From Candidatus Kuenenia stuttgartensis (GTDB lineage Bacteria; Planctomycetota; Planctomycetia; Gemmatales; Gemmataceae), in contig CAMCLK010000011.1 in the NCBI GenBank assembly GCA_945875585.1, forward strand, positions 39,767 to 103,766: DNA of 64,000 nt, given 5' to 3'. Under the pieces are notes generated by a model. That model ran no database searches, was not told where the DNA came from, and was given only the letters and a program-made list of their open reading frames with translations. Position numbers and translations under genes: made by a program. Position 1 is the stretch's first letter. Every line of letters begins with the position of its first letter. Below are positions 1 through 9,647 of the stretch, piece after piece.

Positions 1-36
1 AAGACCATTGTGTTCCCGGTTACCATGGGGTTTGGC

Positions 37-1683
37 ATGCAATCTCGCACGAAAACATGCTTTACCTTGCTGATACCACTCTTTGTGGCGCTATCGCAGG
101 CACAGGCACAGTCTCCCCCCAAACTTCCCGCGCCACGCGACATGGGCCTCGATGCTCCGTCCATCGCTGGTGATCCCTTTGTCGGTCCACGCGAGGCCAA
201 CCTGGCGCCTCCCGTCACCATGAAAATTCCCGAAGGAGTGGATGAGGGTGAGACGCTACTCCCCATTAACCTGCCTTCGGCGTTCATGCTTTCCGATGCC
301 CGGCCACTGATCATTGATGCCGCCAAGGCTGCTGAAATTGTGGCTGCCGCGCAATTGCTGAAAGCCAATGTCCTTTGGTTACCCAACATCTATGCAGGTA
401 TCGACTACTTCCGCCACGATGGGCTTTACCCATCGTCTCAAGGCGCTCCGGTTTTCAACAATCGCGCCGCATTGACCATGGGACCTGGTGTATCCGCGAT
501 TTTTGCCACAACGGATGCCATCTACGAACCTTTAGCAGCCCGCCAGTTATTGCGAGCTCGGCAAATGGGTGTGCAGGCAGCCAAAAACGATGCGCTGATG
601 GATGTTGCAGTCACCTATTTCAATGTTCAGCAAGCGCGTGGGCGCATGGCTGGTGCCATGGATACCGTGGCTAGGGCCAAGGAACTGCTGCGCCGTGTAA
701 CGGTATTATCGAAGGATTTGGTTGCCCCTATCGAATCTGATCGGGCCCGCACCATTTTGGCAGAGCAGGAAGAGGTTCTGGTCAAAGCAAAAGAAGACTG
801 GCAAGTTGCCGCTGCCGATTTGGCACGCTTGCTCCGGCTTAATCCGGCGGCACGGATCACGCCTACCGAACCACCGCACATGGCATTATTCCTGATTGCC
901 CCAAGCCAAGAAGTAGACAGCCTGATTCCACTGGGCCTGACCAATCGGCCAGAACTGGCAGCATCCCAAGCCATTGTTCAAGCCACGCTGACCCGCCTGA
1001 AACAGGAGCGGATGCGACCACTGATTCCAAGCCTAGTCTTGCAGGGAAACAGCGGTGCCAACGGTAACTCCTCTCCGCTGATTGGCGGTTCGGCAGCAGC
1101 CGGCAACATTGGCGACATCCAGTGGGGCAGTCGATTCGACGTGAATGCCGTGGCTCTTTGGGAACTGAAAAACTTCGGTGCTGGTAACCGCGCACTTATC
1201 CGTGAGCGAGAAGGCCAGCGGCTTCAAGCCAATGTGGAACTGTTCATGACACAAGACCGTGTTGCCGCTGAAGTGGCGCAAGCCCATGCTCAACTGCGTT
1301 CAGGCAAAGAACGGGTACGGATTGCCGACGGAGGCTTACGCGAAGCGCTCATCAACTATGAGGGCAACCTGAAAGGGATGTCTGAAACCACCCGGTTTGG
1401 CGACCTGTTGGTTCTGATCAATCGTCCGCAGGAAGTCGTGGCATCGCTGCAGCAGTTGGACACGGCATACCAAGCCTACTTCAAATCGGTGCAAGACTAT
1501 AACCGAGCACAGTTCAGGCTCTTTCGCGCCATGGGGTACCCGGCCGAGGCTCTTGCGTGCAAAAAACTGCTCGACGCGCCTGTTGAGGTCGATACCAGCC
1601 GGCCTTACGACCTTCCACCAGTAACGGCGCTACCGTGGGCTAACAACATGATCCAGCCGGCGCCGGCTTTGCGCTCCCGTTGA
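37..1683 (+). CDS. TolC-like outer-membrane efflux channel protein
   Basis: Probable outer-membrane channel of the tripartite efflux pump encoded downstream. An N-terminal signal peptide (about residues 1-24, hydrophobic core then AQAQ) is followed by a proline-rich stretch and a long alpha-helical region with alanine- and leucine-rich repeats typical of TolC/OEP proteins; about 548 aa, slightly longer than TolC. The reading frame is open to the left edge of the window, with GTG at 10 and ATG at 25 as alternatives. ATG 37 is preferred because it puts basic residues directly before the hydrophobic core. The RND pump gene follows after about 106 nt on the same strand. Family identity is inferred from architecture and context; individual TolC motifs are weak. 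Confidence 0.8.
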   Translation: MQSRTKTCFTLLIPLFVALSQAQAQSPPKLPAPRDMGLDAPSIAGDPFVGPREANLAPPVTMKIPEGVDEGETLLPINLPSAFMLSDARPLIIDAAKAAEIVAAAQLLKANVLWLPNIYAGIDYFRHDGLYPSSQGAPVFNNRAALTMGPGVSAIFATTDAIYEPLAARQLLRARQMGVQAAKNDALMDVAVTYFNVQQARGRMAGAMDTVARAKELLRRVTVLSKDLVAPIESDRARTILAEQEEVLVKAKEDWQVAAADLARLLRLNPAARITPTEPPHMALFLIAPSQEVDSLIPLGLTNRPELAASQAIVQATLTRLKQERMRPLIPSLVLQGNSGANGNSSPLIGGSAAAGNIGDIQWGSRFDVNAVALWELKNFGAGNRALIREREGQRLQANVELFMTQDRVAAEVAQAHAQLRSGKERVRIADGGLREALINYEGNLKGMSETTRFGDLLVLINRPQEVVASLQQLDTAYQAYFKSVQDYNRAQFRLFRAMGYPAEALACKKLLDAPVEVDTSRPYDLPPVTALPWANNMIQPAPALRSR

Positions 1684-1789
1684 AAATAAGCACAGTATCC
1701 AGAATGCGACGCTAAATTCTGTATAACATGGAATATGGTCGTCACTACTGATGACCCAAAGGATCGTTCGTGGTTGATCAGGTGCTTGC

Positions 1790-4700
1790 ATGAATCCGAT
1801 TATTTTCGCCATGCGCCACCCCATCACCATGATGATGTTCGTGGTGGCACTGATTGGCGGCGGTTCGCTGGCTCTCATCAAGATGCGGGTAGATATATTC
1901 CCGCCTCTTAACTCCCCCCGCATTTATGTATTCATGCAGTACGGCGGCATGAGCCCTCAGCAAATTGAGGGATTGGTTGTTAATCAGTTTGAACTGAACT
2001 TCCAGTTTGTGGATGGTGTTTCAGGTATCGACTCAACGTCCCTCCAACAAATCGCCCTCATCAAGATGGCATTTTTCCCCGGAACAGACATGGGCTTGGC
2101 CATGGCTCAGGTTTCCGCTTGCGCCGCACGCGCCATGTCAGTCATGCCCCCCGGTACCCTGCCCCCTCTGATTATCCGCATGGATGCCGGAAGCGTGCCG
2201 GTAGGTTATCTTGTGATGAAAAGCAAGACCACTCCCCTCGGTATTGTCGCTGACATGGCGCAAAATTATGTCAGGCCATTGCTTCAGAAAAATGTCCCGG
2301 GCACGATTGGAACGCCCCCATTCGGCCCTAATGCCCGATCGATTCTGGTAAATGTCAATCCGGACAAGCTCAGAAACTACAACCTCTCGCCGCAAGATGT
2401 GGTATCCGCCATTCAGCGGGGAAATGTGGTGATTCCTGCTGGAAATATTTACGTTCAGGATCGCATGCCCATGGTTCCCACCAACGCCATGGTCGGCAAC
2501 ATCAAGGAAATTGGCTCGATCCCCCTTAAACTCGGAGCAAATGTCTACGTCCGCGATGTCGCCACCATTGAAGATGGTACCGACGTGAACTACGGCCACG
2601 CTCTGGTCAATGGCCAAAAGTCGGTTTATTTGCCAGTCATCAAGAAAGACACGGCATCCACGCTTACGGTGGTCGCCAATATCCATAACTCGATGGAGGC
2701 TTTCCGGGCCGTATTGCCCAAGGACGTTGAAATCACCTTCGAGTTCGACGAAAGCCCAACAGTTGTAACCGCCATCAAGAGCGTGGGTATGGAGGGTGTG
2801 ATTGGCGCCAGCCTGACAGGCCTGATGATTCTGCTGTTTCTGGGCGACTGGCGCAGCGTGGTCGTGGTGGTGGCGAATATCCCGCTGGCCCTGCTTGGAT
2901 CGTTATTTGGCATGTATGTGACGGGCAACAGTATCAATATTATGTCGCTGGGCGGGCTGGCCCTGGCCATTGGTATTCTGGTGGACGAAGCCACTGTTTC
3001 GGTGGAATGCTTCCACGCCCAATTTGCCAAGGGAAATGTTTCAATTGCGCGCGCGGTGCGCCAAGGGAACGATGTCACAGGCGTAGCCCGACTTCTGGCG
3101 CTTGCCTGTATCCTCTCGGTATTTATTCCAGCGTTCATCATGGATGACCCGCTGAGGTCGCTGTTCATGCCACTGGCACTGGGTGTCGGTTTTGCCATGA
3201 TCAGTTCTTACATTCTTTCCAGCACATTCGTACCTGTCATGGCGGTTTGGCTTCTGAAACCCCACCATGAAGCCCATGGCGCGCGCCAGCCGTTTTTCGA
3301 CCGCGTGATTGTGACAGCTTTTGAAAAGCTTGTGGGCTATATCGTTGCCTTGCGTTGGCTGGTTGTACCGGGATATCTGGGTGCGGTGGCAGTTGCCCTG
3401 TTCTTCCTCGGTTCCCGATTGGGCACCGAGCTGTTCCCACAGATCGATTCCGGCCAGTTCGTCCTGCGGTTCCGCCCACCTCCGGGTACAAATTTTGAAA
3501 TCACGCGAATGATGGCGCAACGCGTTCTGAATATCATTGAACGCGAAACCGGCAAAGATTCCATCGAAATCAGCATCGGCTTTGCCGGGCAAATTGCCCC
3601 GAACTTCGGCTTGAACAACATGATCCTGCTGATGCGCGGCCCGGACGACGGCATGCTGCGCGTGGCACTGCGCGAAGGTACCGGAGTGAAGCTTGACGCG
3701 TTGCGCGAAACCCTTCGGTCGGTTCTGCCAACTGAAATCGCGCCATGGCTGGCTGAAGAAATGGTGCGCCGCGGGGTGGACCCTGCAATTGCCAAAACTC
3801 GATCCAAAGAGCTCTCCTTCGGCTTCGAGCCCGGCGACATGATCTCCAACGTCATGAGTTTTGGTTCACCTACCCCACTCGAGGTGGTTGTGTATGGCCC
3901 CAGACTTCCTGAAGTGCGCGCACACGCTGAAAAAATCAGGCAACAGATGGCTAAAATCTCCTGCCTCCGCGATGTGCAGTTCCACCAATCGCTCGATTAC
4001 CCAACCATCGATGTGAATATCGACCGTGAAAAATCCGGTCTGAGTGGTATGGATGCCCAGACTGTCAGCGATTCGGTTCTGGTAGCGACCAACTCAAGTC
4101 GTTACATCGCCTTGAACTTCTGGCAGGACACCGCCACAGGCTTCGACTATCAGGTCGAAGTGCTTGTTCCCACCCAGCGCATGAACTCGGCGCGGGAAGT
4201 AGAAACATTACCGCTCAGTCAGGTCAACAGCCTCACCAACCTGATGCTCCGTGACGTTGCCAATGTGAGCACGAACGTGGCACCCGGACAGATCGACCGA
4301 TTCTCGTCGCAACGCTTTGTTAGCGTTACAGCCAATATTGAAGGCGCCGACCTCGGCACGGCATCACGTTTGGTGAACCAAGCGGTGAAGGAAGCGGGCG
4401 AACCTCCACGGGGAGTAAGCCTCACCATGCGTGGCCAGACAGGCACCATGTTGGCCATGTTCCAATCGCTGGGAATCGGGCTTAGCATTGCCGTGGTTGT
4501 GATTCTCGTGATGCTCACGGCCTACTTCCAATCGCCCCGACTTGCCATTGTTTCCATTGGTGCTGTGCCCGGCGTTATTACGGGCGTGGTTGCAGCCTTG
4601 GTGATGACCCGAACAACCCTCAATATCGAGTCGTTCATGGGATCGATCATGTGCATTGGCGTGTCCGTTTCCAATTCCGTCATGATGATCACGTTCATGA

Positions 4701-5065
4701 ACGACCGCTGGCGTGAAGGCTTGTCCACAACAGAAGCCGCTGTCACAGGCGCTGCGGGACGCCTACGGCCAATCATTATGACAGCCTGCGCCATGACCAC
4801 CGGTATGCTTCCCATGGCATTAGCACTCGAGGAAGGCTCGCAAATGCAGGCACCTCTGGGCAGGGCTGTTATTGGGGGTCTTGTCTGCTCGACGTTCTGC
4901 ACATTGCTTGTGCTACCCGCTTTGTTCCGCCTTGTTGTTGGCCCAGGTCGACCCGGGATCGTTTCGGTCGATCCAGACGATCCTGATAGTCCAAAATATG
5001 ACCATGCAACAGATCATGGCCACCCAGAAGCAACGGGACATGGCGAACTGGAGGCATCCCGATGA
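1790..5065 (+). CDS. RND efflux transporter permease (AcrB/HAE1-like)
   Basis: Inner-membrane proton-driven pump of the resistance-nodulation-division superfamily, 1091 aa, the usual length. An N-terminal transmembrane helix (residues ~8-30) is followed by a large periplasmic domain, a block of membrane helices (~335-530), a second periplasmic domain and a C-terminal helix block (~880-1040). The TM4 motif reads GILVDEATV (D399-E400) where AcrB has two adjacent aspartates, and the TM10 lysine of AcrB is replaced by serine (S961 before N962). These changes suggest altered proton coupling or a distinct subfamily; substrate unknown. The stop codon overlaps the start of the adaptor gene by 4 nt (ATGA), so the two are translationally coupled. 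The order channel-pump-adaptor differs from the common adaptor-pump-channel order. Confidence 0.93.
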   Translation: MNPIIFAMRHPITMMMFVVALIGGGSLALIKMRVDIFPPLNSPRIYVFMQYGGMSPQQIEGLVVNQFELNFQFVDGVSGIDSTSLQQIALIKMAFFPGTDMGLAMAQVSACAARAMSVMPPGTLPPLIIRMDAGSVPVGYLVMKSKTTPLGIVADMAQNYVRPLLQKNVPGTIGTPPFGPNARSILVNVNPDKLRNYNLSPQDVVSAIQRGNVVIPAGNIYVQDRMPMVPTNAMVGNIKEIGSIPLKLGANVYVRDVATIEDGTDVNYGHALVNGQKSVYLPVIKKDTASTLTVVANIHNSMEAFRAVLPKDVEITFEFDESPTVVTAIKSVGMEGVIGASLTGLMILLFLGDWRSVVVVVANIPLALLGSLFGMYVTGNSINIMSLGGLALAIGILVDEATVSVECFHAQFAKGNVSIARAVRQGNDVTGVARLLALACILSVFIPAFIMDDPLRSLFMPLALGVGFAMISSYILSSTFVPVMAVWLLKPHHEAHGARQPFFDRVIVTAFEKLVGYIVALRWLVVPGYLGAVAVALFFLGSRLGTELFPQIDSGQFVLRFRPPPGTNFEITRMMAQRVLNIIERETGKDSIEISIGFAGQIAPNFGLNNMILLMRGPDDGMLRVALREGTGVKLDALRETLRSVLPTEIAPWLAEEMVRRGVDPAIAKTRSKELSFGFEPGDMISNVMSFGSPTPLEVVVYGPRLPEVRAHAEKIRQQMAKISCLRDVQFHQSLDYPTIDVNIDREKSGLSGMDAQTVSDSVLVATNSSRYIALNFWQDTATGFDYQVEVLVPTQRMNSAREVETLPLSQVNSLTNLMLRDVANVSTNVAPGQIDRFSSQRFVSVTANIEGADLGTASRLVNQAVKEAGEPPRGVSLTMRGQTGTMLAMFQSLGIGLSIAVVVILVMLTAYFQSPRLAIVSIGAVPGVITGVVAALVMTRTTLNIESFMGSIMCIGVSVSNSVMMITFMNDRWREGLSTTEAAVTGAAGRLRPIIMTACAMTTGMLPMALALEEGSQMQAPLGRAVIGGLVCSTFCTLLVLPALFRLVVGPGRPGIVSVDPDDPDSPKYDHATDHGHPEATGHGELEASR

Positions 5066-6429
5066 TCCGGAAAATCCTGACACTATCAGGCGTTGTGGTT
5101 ATCGCTAGTGGTTGTGGGACGGTATCGAAGCCTGCCACCCCGGCCCCCATGAAACCGGTGGTGACAATCGTCCATCCTGAAAAACGCGATATCAATCGCA
5201 CAGTGGGACAACCCGGGTTTGTGGAAGCCTACGAGCAGGCCGCAATCTATGCCAAGGTGAGTGGTTACATCGAAAAATGGAACGTGGATATCGGCGATAT
5301 CGTTAAAAAAGACCAAGTTTTAGCCACCATATTCGTTCCGGAATTGGTGGAAGAATACCGATTCAAACAGGCGACCGTCCAACTGGACACGGTCTTGGTG
5401 GATCAGGCGCGCAAGGCCGCAGACGCTGCTGCAGGGAACCTGAAAGCCACCGAAGCGAAAGTCGTGCAAGCCAAAGCCGACGTCGGGAAATTTCAGGCAG
5501 AAGTCGATCGCTGGCAGTCTGAAGTCAAGCGATTGACGGGTCTGGTTCAGCAAAATGTCGTGGATAAACAAGTTCTAGGTGAGTCGACCCGCCAACTGAA
5601 ATCCAATGAAGCATCACGCGATGCCGCCAATGCCATGGTTTTGGTAACCGATGCCTTGCGTGAGGCCAGCGTAGCCGACCTTGCCAAAGCCAAGGTCGAT
5701 GTGACCGCAGCCGAAGTGAGGGTGACTGTGGCCCAAGCTGACGAAAAACGGCTGGCAGCGCTTGTGGGCTATCTCCGCCTGACGGCTCCGTTCGACGGAA
5801 TTATTACTGTCCGCAATGCTAATACAGGCGACTTCGTGGCCAACGCCACCGGAGACCAATCTGCAAACCGCGAATCACCCGGACAATCCACCAGCAAGGG
5901 TGCCCCCATTTATGTGGTTGCGCGTCTCGATAAGGTGCGGGTATTTGTAGACGTTCCGGAAGTGGATGCGGGGTTTGTTGGAGTTGGCACGCCCGGCGAA
6001 GTCCGGTTCGAGTCGATGGGCAACATGCGGGTGCCATCCAAAGTGGCACGCACCTCATGGGCGTTGAATCTGCGCAGCCGAACGCTGCGCACCGAAATTG
6101 ACCTCCCCAACCCCAGTGCGCGGTATCTTCCCGGAATGTACGTTTATGGGTACGTCAACATCCAACGGAATGGCGTGATGACCATTCCATCGCGATGTGT
6201 CGCCAGACGTGGGGACTCCCGCGTTGTTTTCCTCTACAAAGATGGCAAATCCCAGCAACTCGAAGTGCGTGCCAGCACCAGTGATGGCGATTGGATCGAA
6301 ATCTTAGCCTGGAACAAAGGCGGCAACTGGGTTAGCGCCGAAGCGACCGATCAGGTCATTCTGGGCAACCCAGATGAACTCAGCGACGGCATCGACGTGG
6401 AGTTGAACAAAGCAGCAGATCCGAGTTGA
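5062..6429 (+). CDS. RND efflux periplasmic adaptor lipoprotein (membrane fusion protein)
   Basis: Periplasmic adaptor linking the pump to the outer-membrane channel, 455 aa. A lipoprotein signal ends in the lipobox ASGC near residue 18. A biotinyl-lipoyl-like half follows (YAKVSGYIEKW around residue 70), then a long alanine-rich coiled-coil hairpin (~100-230), the returning lipoyl half (LRLTAPFDGIITVRN) and beta-barrel/membrane-proximal domains. This is the canonical HlyD/AcrA order. The start overlaps the pump stop codon by 4 nt, showing an operon. A strong hairpin lies just downstream. Confidence 0.92.
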   Translation: MIRKILTLSGVVVIASGCGTVSKPATPAPMKPVVTIVHPEKRDINRTVGQPGFVEAYEQAAIYAKVSGYIEKWNVDIGDIVKKDQVLATIFVPELVEEYRFKQATVQLDTVLVDQARKAADAAAGNLKATEAKVVQAKADVGKFQAEVDRWQSEVKRLTGLVQQNVVDKQVLGESTRQLKSNEASRDAANAMVLVTDALREASVADLAKAKVDVTAAEVRVTVAQADEKRLAALVGYLRLTAPFDGIITVRNANTGDFVANATGDQSANRESPGQSTSKGAPIYVVARLDKVRVFVDVPEVDAGFVGVGTPGEVRFESMGNMRVPSKVARTSWALNLRSRTLRTEIDLPNPSARYLPGMYVYGYVNIQRNGVMTIPSRCVARRGDSRVVFLYKDGKSQQLEVRASTSDGDWIEILAWNKGGNWVSAEATDQVILGNPDELSDGIDVELNKAADPS

Positions 6430-6460
6430 TGTAGCAGTATTTAAATTTATTCTTCAATAA

Positions 6461-6502
6461 AGAGAGCCCGGAACAAGGTTTGAAACTTGCTCCGGGCTCT
6501 TT
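6461..6502. terminator. Bidirectional hairpin terminator between converging genes
   Basis: GAGCCCGGA (6464-6472) pairs with TCCGGGCTC (6491-6499); outer A-T and G-T pairs and an inner CAAG/CTTG pair extend the stem. It sits between the end of the efflux operon (+) and the end of the small lipoprotein gene (-), so it could serve both. Confidence 0.75.
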
Positions 6503-6524
6503 ATGCATCATCAAAAACAGGCTG

Positions 6525-6974
6525 TTACTTGCCCTTGCCCTTGAGTGGCCAATCGAATTGTTTGCTAGTTGCTGAAACGTTCGCTTTAAGCGTCGTCTTA
6601 GATTCGTCACTCACACCCAAAGGCAAGGTTTCTCTCGCCTTTGATTCAATAGGCGGCTCATCCGGATTAGGAAGAGAACCGTCAGGATTAAGCCGCCTGC
6701 TGATAGCTACTTTGTAATCTCCCATGGGCACCCCAACAGCTCCTTGTGGAGTCTTGATAGTGTATTTGCCGGAAGCATCAGTGATTGCCCAACCACCATT
6801 CCCCTTGGTTTCCAGTTGAGGCACAAACGTAACCTTGGCCTGATCCACCGGGCTGCCATCAAGGGTAACCAGACCAGATACAGGGACTAAGGCGATCGTA
6901 GGTTGCGATGAACCACAGCCAATGCCCAACAGCAAAATACCAGCAGACATCATTGAGCATGAAACGTTTCGCAT
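6525..6974 (-). CDS. Small lipoprotein with carboxypeptidase-regulatory-like fold
   Basis: 149-aa predicted lipoprotein. The signal peptide ends in LGIGCGSS, with Cys near residue 20. The mature part starts with a VSGLVTLDGSPV motif followed by VTFVPQ and ITDASGKYTI, the pattern of a transthyretin/carboxypeptidase-regulatory beta-sandwich common in planctomycete lipoproteins. ATG 6974 is chosen because GGGAG lies 6 nt upstream; the codon two residues earlier is TTG. It follows a DUF1559 gene by 31 nt and probably shares its transcript. Function unknown. A similar lipoprotein follows each of the other two DUF1559 genes in this window. Confidence 0.85.
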   Translation of the reverse strand: MRNVSCSMMSAGILLLGIGCGSSQPTIALVPVSGLVTLDGSPVDQAKVTFVPQLETKGNGGWAITDASGKYTIKTPQGAVGVPMGDYKVAISRRLNPDGSLPNPDEPPIESKARETLPLGVSDESKTTLKANVSATSKQFDWPLKGKGK

Positions 6975-7005
6975 ATGCAACTCCCTTGCATTCTATTACT
7001 GTTTA

Positions 7006-7995
7006 TCAATCAACAACGTTGATGGTTCCATCAGCCATGGCGCACGCACGCAGTAATGTGGTGCTGCTGTTGGAATCGCGTACAAATCGAACCGAGGCGT
7101 CGCCCATGGCAAAGTTGGCACCTCCCGTGTGTACGCTGCCTGCCTGTCCCCAACTACTGAGATTTCCAGCCTGAGCGGTTCCACCCGTGGGTGTGTACCA
7201 AATGTTCAGGCCGCCGTTGGGGTCCACACCGGTCATTACCCATGAACGGTAAGCCCACGAGAGATTGGACCCGTTCCACACATTGCGACAGGTTTCGCCA
7301 ATCATGAAGGTATTGCTGGTTCCATCTAAGACATCGGTGAGGCGTGTGTTTGAGTTTTCACCAAACATGTAACGGTTGGTACCACCATTCCTCCAAATAT
7401 TGCAACCGCTTCCCAAGCCCGCGTCACTGCGCGAGGCGATAAAATCATAATTGATAGCTGAGCCCGCGCCACCTCCCGAGTTGTATTCCACAGTTGCCCG
7501 TCCAAAATCGGATGGGCACTGGAATGTTTTGATGACCGTCGCGGAAAGTGCGCCATTGGTTGCTGGTGTGCCGGCCACAGTACCGTTAAGATTACCAGTA
7601 AAGCCGCAGCACCATCCTGTGTTCAGATCGCTGAAGCAGGCTGATTTGTTGACTTGGGAATCGAGAGCGGTCTGCTCCAGATACGCAAGAACAAGCACCC
7701 AACCGCTCATGTTCAAAATAGCCGTATCGCCACTGCCACCAGCGGCACTGCTGCACCAACCGTAGCCCTTACCGGCGGGAGGCAACTTGCCGTTGGCACT
7801 TTCGTACGAATGACAGGCCAGCGCCAATTGTTTCAGGTTATTGGTGCACGACATGCGATTAGCGGCTTCGCGCACCTTTTGAACAGCAGGCACCAAAAGA
7901 CCAATCAGCACAGCTATTATAGCAATAACAACCAGCAGCTCAATCAATGTAAACGCCTTACGAAAGGGCCTGTCAGAAACAACCAGTGGCATCAT
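7006..7995 (-). CDS. DUF1559 pseudopilin-like protein
   Basis: 329 aa. The N-terminus carries a type IV prepilin/pseudopilin methylation motif (KAFTLIELLVVIAIIAVLIG), with Phe after the basic/alanine stretch and a single hydrophobic helix. It is followed by the REAANRMSCTNNLKQLALA segment that defines the planctomycete DUF1559 family. The C-terminus has the family's H-T-GGANFAMGDASVRF motif. Probably processed by a prepilin peptidase and assembled on the periplasmic side; actual role unknown. AGGAGG lies 7 nt upstream of ATG 7995, which fixes the start. Second of two tandem DUF1559 genes here. Confidence 0.95.
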   Translation of the reverse strand: MMPLVVSDRPFRKAFTLIELLVVIAIIAVLIGLLVPAVQKVREAANRMSCTNNLKQLALACHSYESANGKLPPAGKGYGWCSSAAGGSGDTAILNMSGWVLVLAYLEQTALDSQVNKSACFSDLNTGWCCGFTGNLNGTVAGTPATNGALSATVIKTFQCPSDFGRATVEYNSGGGAGSAINYDFIASRSDAGLGSGCNIWRNGGTNRYMFGENSNTRLTDVLDGTSNTFMIGETCRNVWNGSNLSWAYRSWVMTGVDPNGGLNIWYTPTGGTAQAGNLSSWGQAGSVHTGGANFAMGDASVRFVRDSNSSTTLLRACAMADGTINVVD

Positions 7996-8115
7996 CAGCA
8001 AACCTCCTGAAAAGAAATGATGAAAAGATAAGAAGAAACACTCGATGGGGAGGGCCCAATTATTTATAACTTACTGAATTGTGAAATCAAGCATATAAAC
8101 CATTGATTAGCTATG

Positions 8116-8610
8116 TTATTTAAGCTTGCTCGACAATTCCAGATTGATGGCGCCACCAGAATCAGGAACAGTCACCATCAATGGGGATGTTTCGCGTTTG
8201 GCATAAACAACGGGTATGGAAGGACCAGTTGCGGCCTTTTTCGTTTTTGCGGCAGATGGCAAACCAATCGCCGGGGCAGGAGTGTCGCCAGTGGTGGTTG
8301 CGGGCATATCCTGACTGATGGGAAACATCGGTTCGGTGATAACCACCTTATATTTACCTGGGCAAACACCATGAAAGTCCGTCAACGCGCCGCCACGGCT
8401 GGCTAATAATTTATATTCGCCTTTTTCGTTGGTACTGGCGCCTGCTCCACCTCCCGGGGTCCCTGATTCAGGAACAAAGAGCAGTGTTTTAAATGACAAA
8501 GGAACCCCATCGATTGTCACGGCACCGGAAACCGGGACCATCTTGGGGCCATTATTGCCGCAGGCCGTTAAATTGGACAAACAAACAAAAAACAGGAGCA
8601 GACGAACCAT
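8116..8610 (-). CDS. Small lipoprotein paired with DUF1559 gene
   Basis: 164-aa predicted lipoprotein. Its signal peptide ends in NLTACGNNG (Cys near residue 16), and PVSGAVTIDG begins a carboxypeptidase-regulatory-like beta-sandwich also seen in the neighbouring lipoprotein. GGAGG lies 4 nt before ATG 8610, which is preferred over the start 5 codons upstream. It lies 26 nt after the upstream DUF1559 gene on the same strand, so they are probably co-transcribed. A low-complexity threonine/alanine/proline stretch is present in the middle. Function not known. Confidence 0.85.
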   Translation of the reverse strand: MVRLLLFFVCLSNLTACGNNGPKMVPVSGAVTIDGVPLSFKTLLFVPESGTPGGGAGASTNEKGEYKLLASRGGALTDFHGVCPGKYKVVITEPMFPISQDMPATTTGDTPAPAIGLPSAAKTKKAATGPSIPVVYAKRETSPLMVTVPDSGGAINLELSSKLK

Positions 8611-8651
8611 AATGCCTCCATGCATAGAATACTGTTATTATTTATTTAAAA

Positions 8652-9647
8652 TTAAGGAAGATTGACCACTTCCCCTCCGGCGATGGTGCACATCCGATCC
8701 CATAACGTTACTGCTGTTGATTCCGAAATAAATCTGACGGAACCGTCTCCCAAAGCAAAATTGGCTCCCCCCGGATGGAGGCTTCCGGCGGAAGCCCACC
8801 AAGTACGAATTCGCCCAGTAATCGGAGTGTAGGGCGGATTTTGCCATGTTGGATGAACGGCCGGAAGGTGCCAGAAATTGACTCCAGGATCGCTGGTGCC
8901 TGGATCAATCCCGGTCATTACATGCCCCCTGTACGACCAAGCAAAGGCCGCCCCATTGACGTGATATCTTGTCGTTTCACCAAACATCAGGGTGTTGGAA
9001 AGCCCGTCCAGAACGCTTGATGTCCGGGTATTGCTGTTTTCACCGAACATTCGTTTGACGGCTGATGTGCGCCAATTGTTGCACGTTCCGTAATCCGAAT
9101 CGCTTGTAATAAAATCGTAATTGGTTGCAGCACCCTGAAAACTTCCGCCCGGACCGTAATAACTTCCAGACAACCTTCCAGTGGCCGGATTGTTGTCTGA
9201 CGGACATGCGAGAATCGACAGTTCCTGACTGGCAAGTGCCGCATTGCCATTGGTGACGGGATTGCCAACGACCTGAGTTGTCGCGTTCATCCCGGCAGCC
9301 ATAAGCGAGCTTGCCTGAGTCAGGTTGAATTGTTTGAAAAGTGATTCCTGTTCCAAATAGGGTAACAACAAAACTAATCCGTTGCTGTTGAAACCCGCCG
9401 AATCCGCTGTGGCAGCGCTCTGGCACAGTTGGTATCCAGTTCCAGCCGGTGGGAATTTGCCATTAGCGCTTTCATAGCTGAAAGCCGCCAATGCCAATTG
9501 TTTCATCTTGCTTGAGCACGACATGCGGTTAGCCGCTTCACGCACTTTTTGTACAGCAGGCACCAATAAGCCGATCAGTATCGCGATAATGGCAATAACG
9601 ACGAGAAGTTCAATCAGTGTGAAAGCGAATCGCTTACGCATAGACAT
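8652..9647 (-). CDS. DUF1559 pseudopilin-like protein
   Basis: 331 aa with the same architecture as the DUF1559 protein at 7006-7995. The prepilin-type helix (RFAFTLIELLVVIAIIAIL), the REAANRMSCSSKMKQLALA segment and the C-terminal GGANFALGDGSVRF motif are all present. The start is ATG 9647, because GGGAG followed by a run of seven T precedes it; the frame stays open upstream for 88 further codons but that part has no family similarity. First gene of the four-gene run 9647 to 6525 made of two DUF1559-lipoprotein pairs. Confidence 0.94.
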   Translation of the reverse strand: MSMRKRFAFTLIELLVVIAIIAILIGLLVPAVQKVREAANRMSCSSKMKQLALAAFSYESANGKFPPAGTGYQLCQSAATADSAGFNSNGLVLLLPYLEQESLFKQFNLTQASSLMAAGMNATTQVVGNPVTNGNAALASQELSILACPSDNNPATGRLSGSYYGPGGSFQGAATNYDFITSDSDYGTCNNWRTSAVKRMFGENSNTRTSSVLDGLSNTLMFGETTRYHVNGAAFAWSYRGHVMTGIDPGTSDPGVNFWHLPAVHPTWQNPPYTPITGRIRTWWASAGSLHPGGANFALGDGSVRFISESTAVTLWDRMCTIAGGEVVNLP

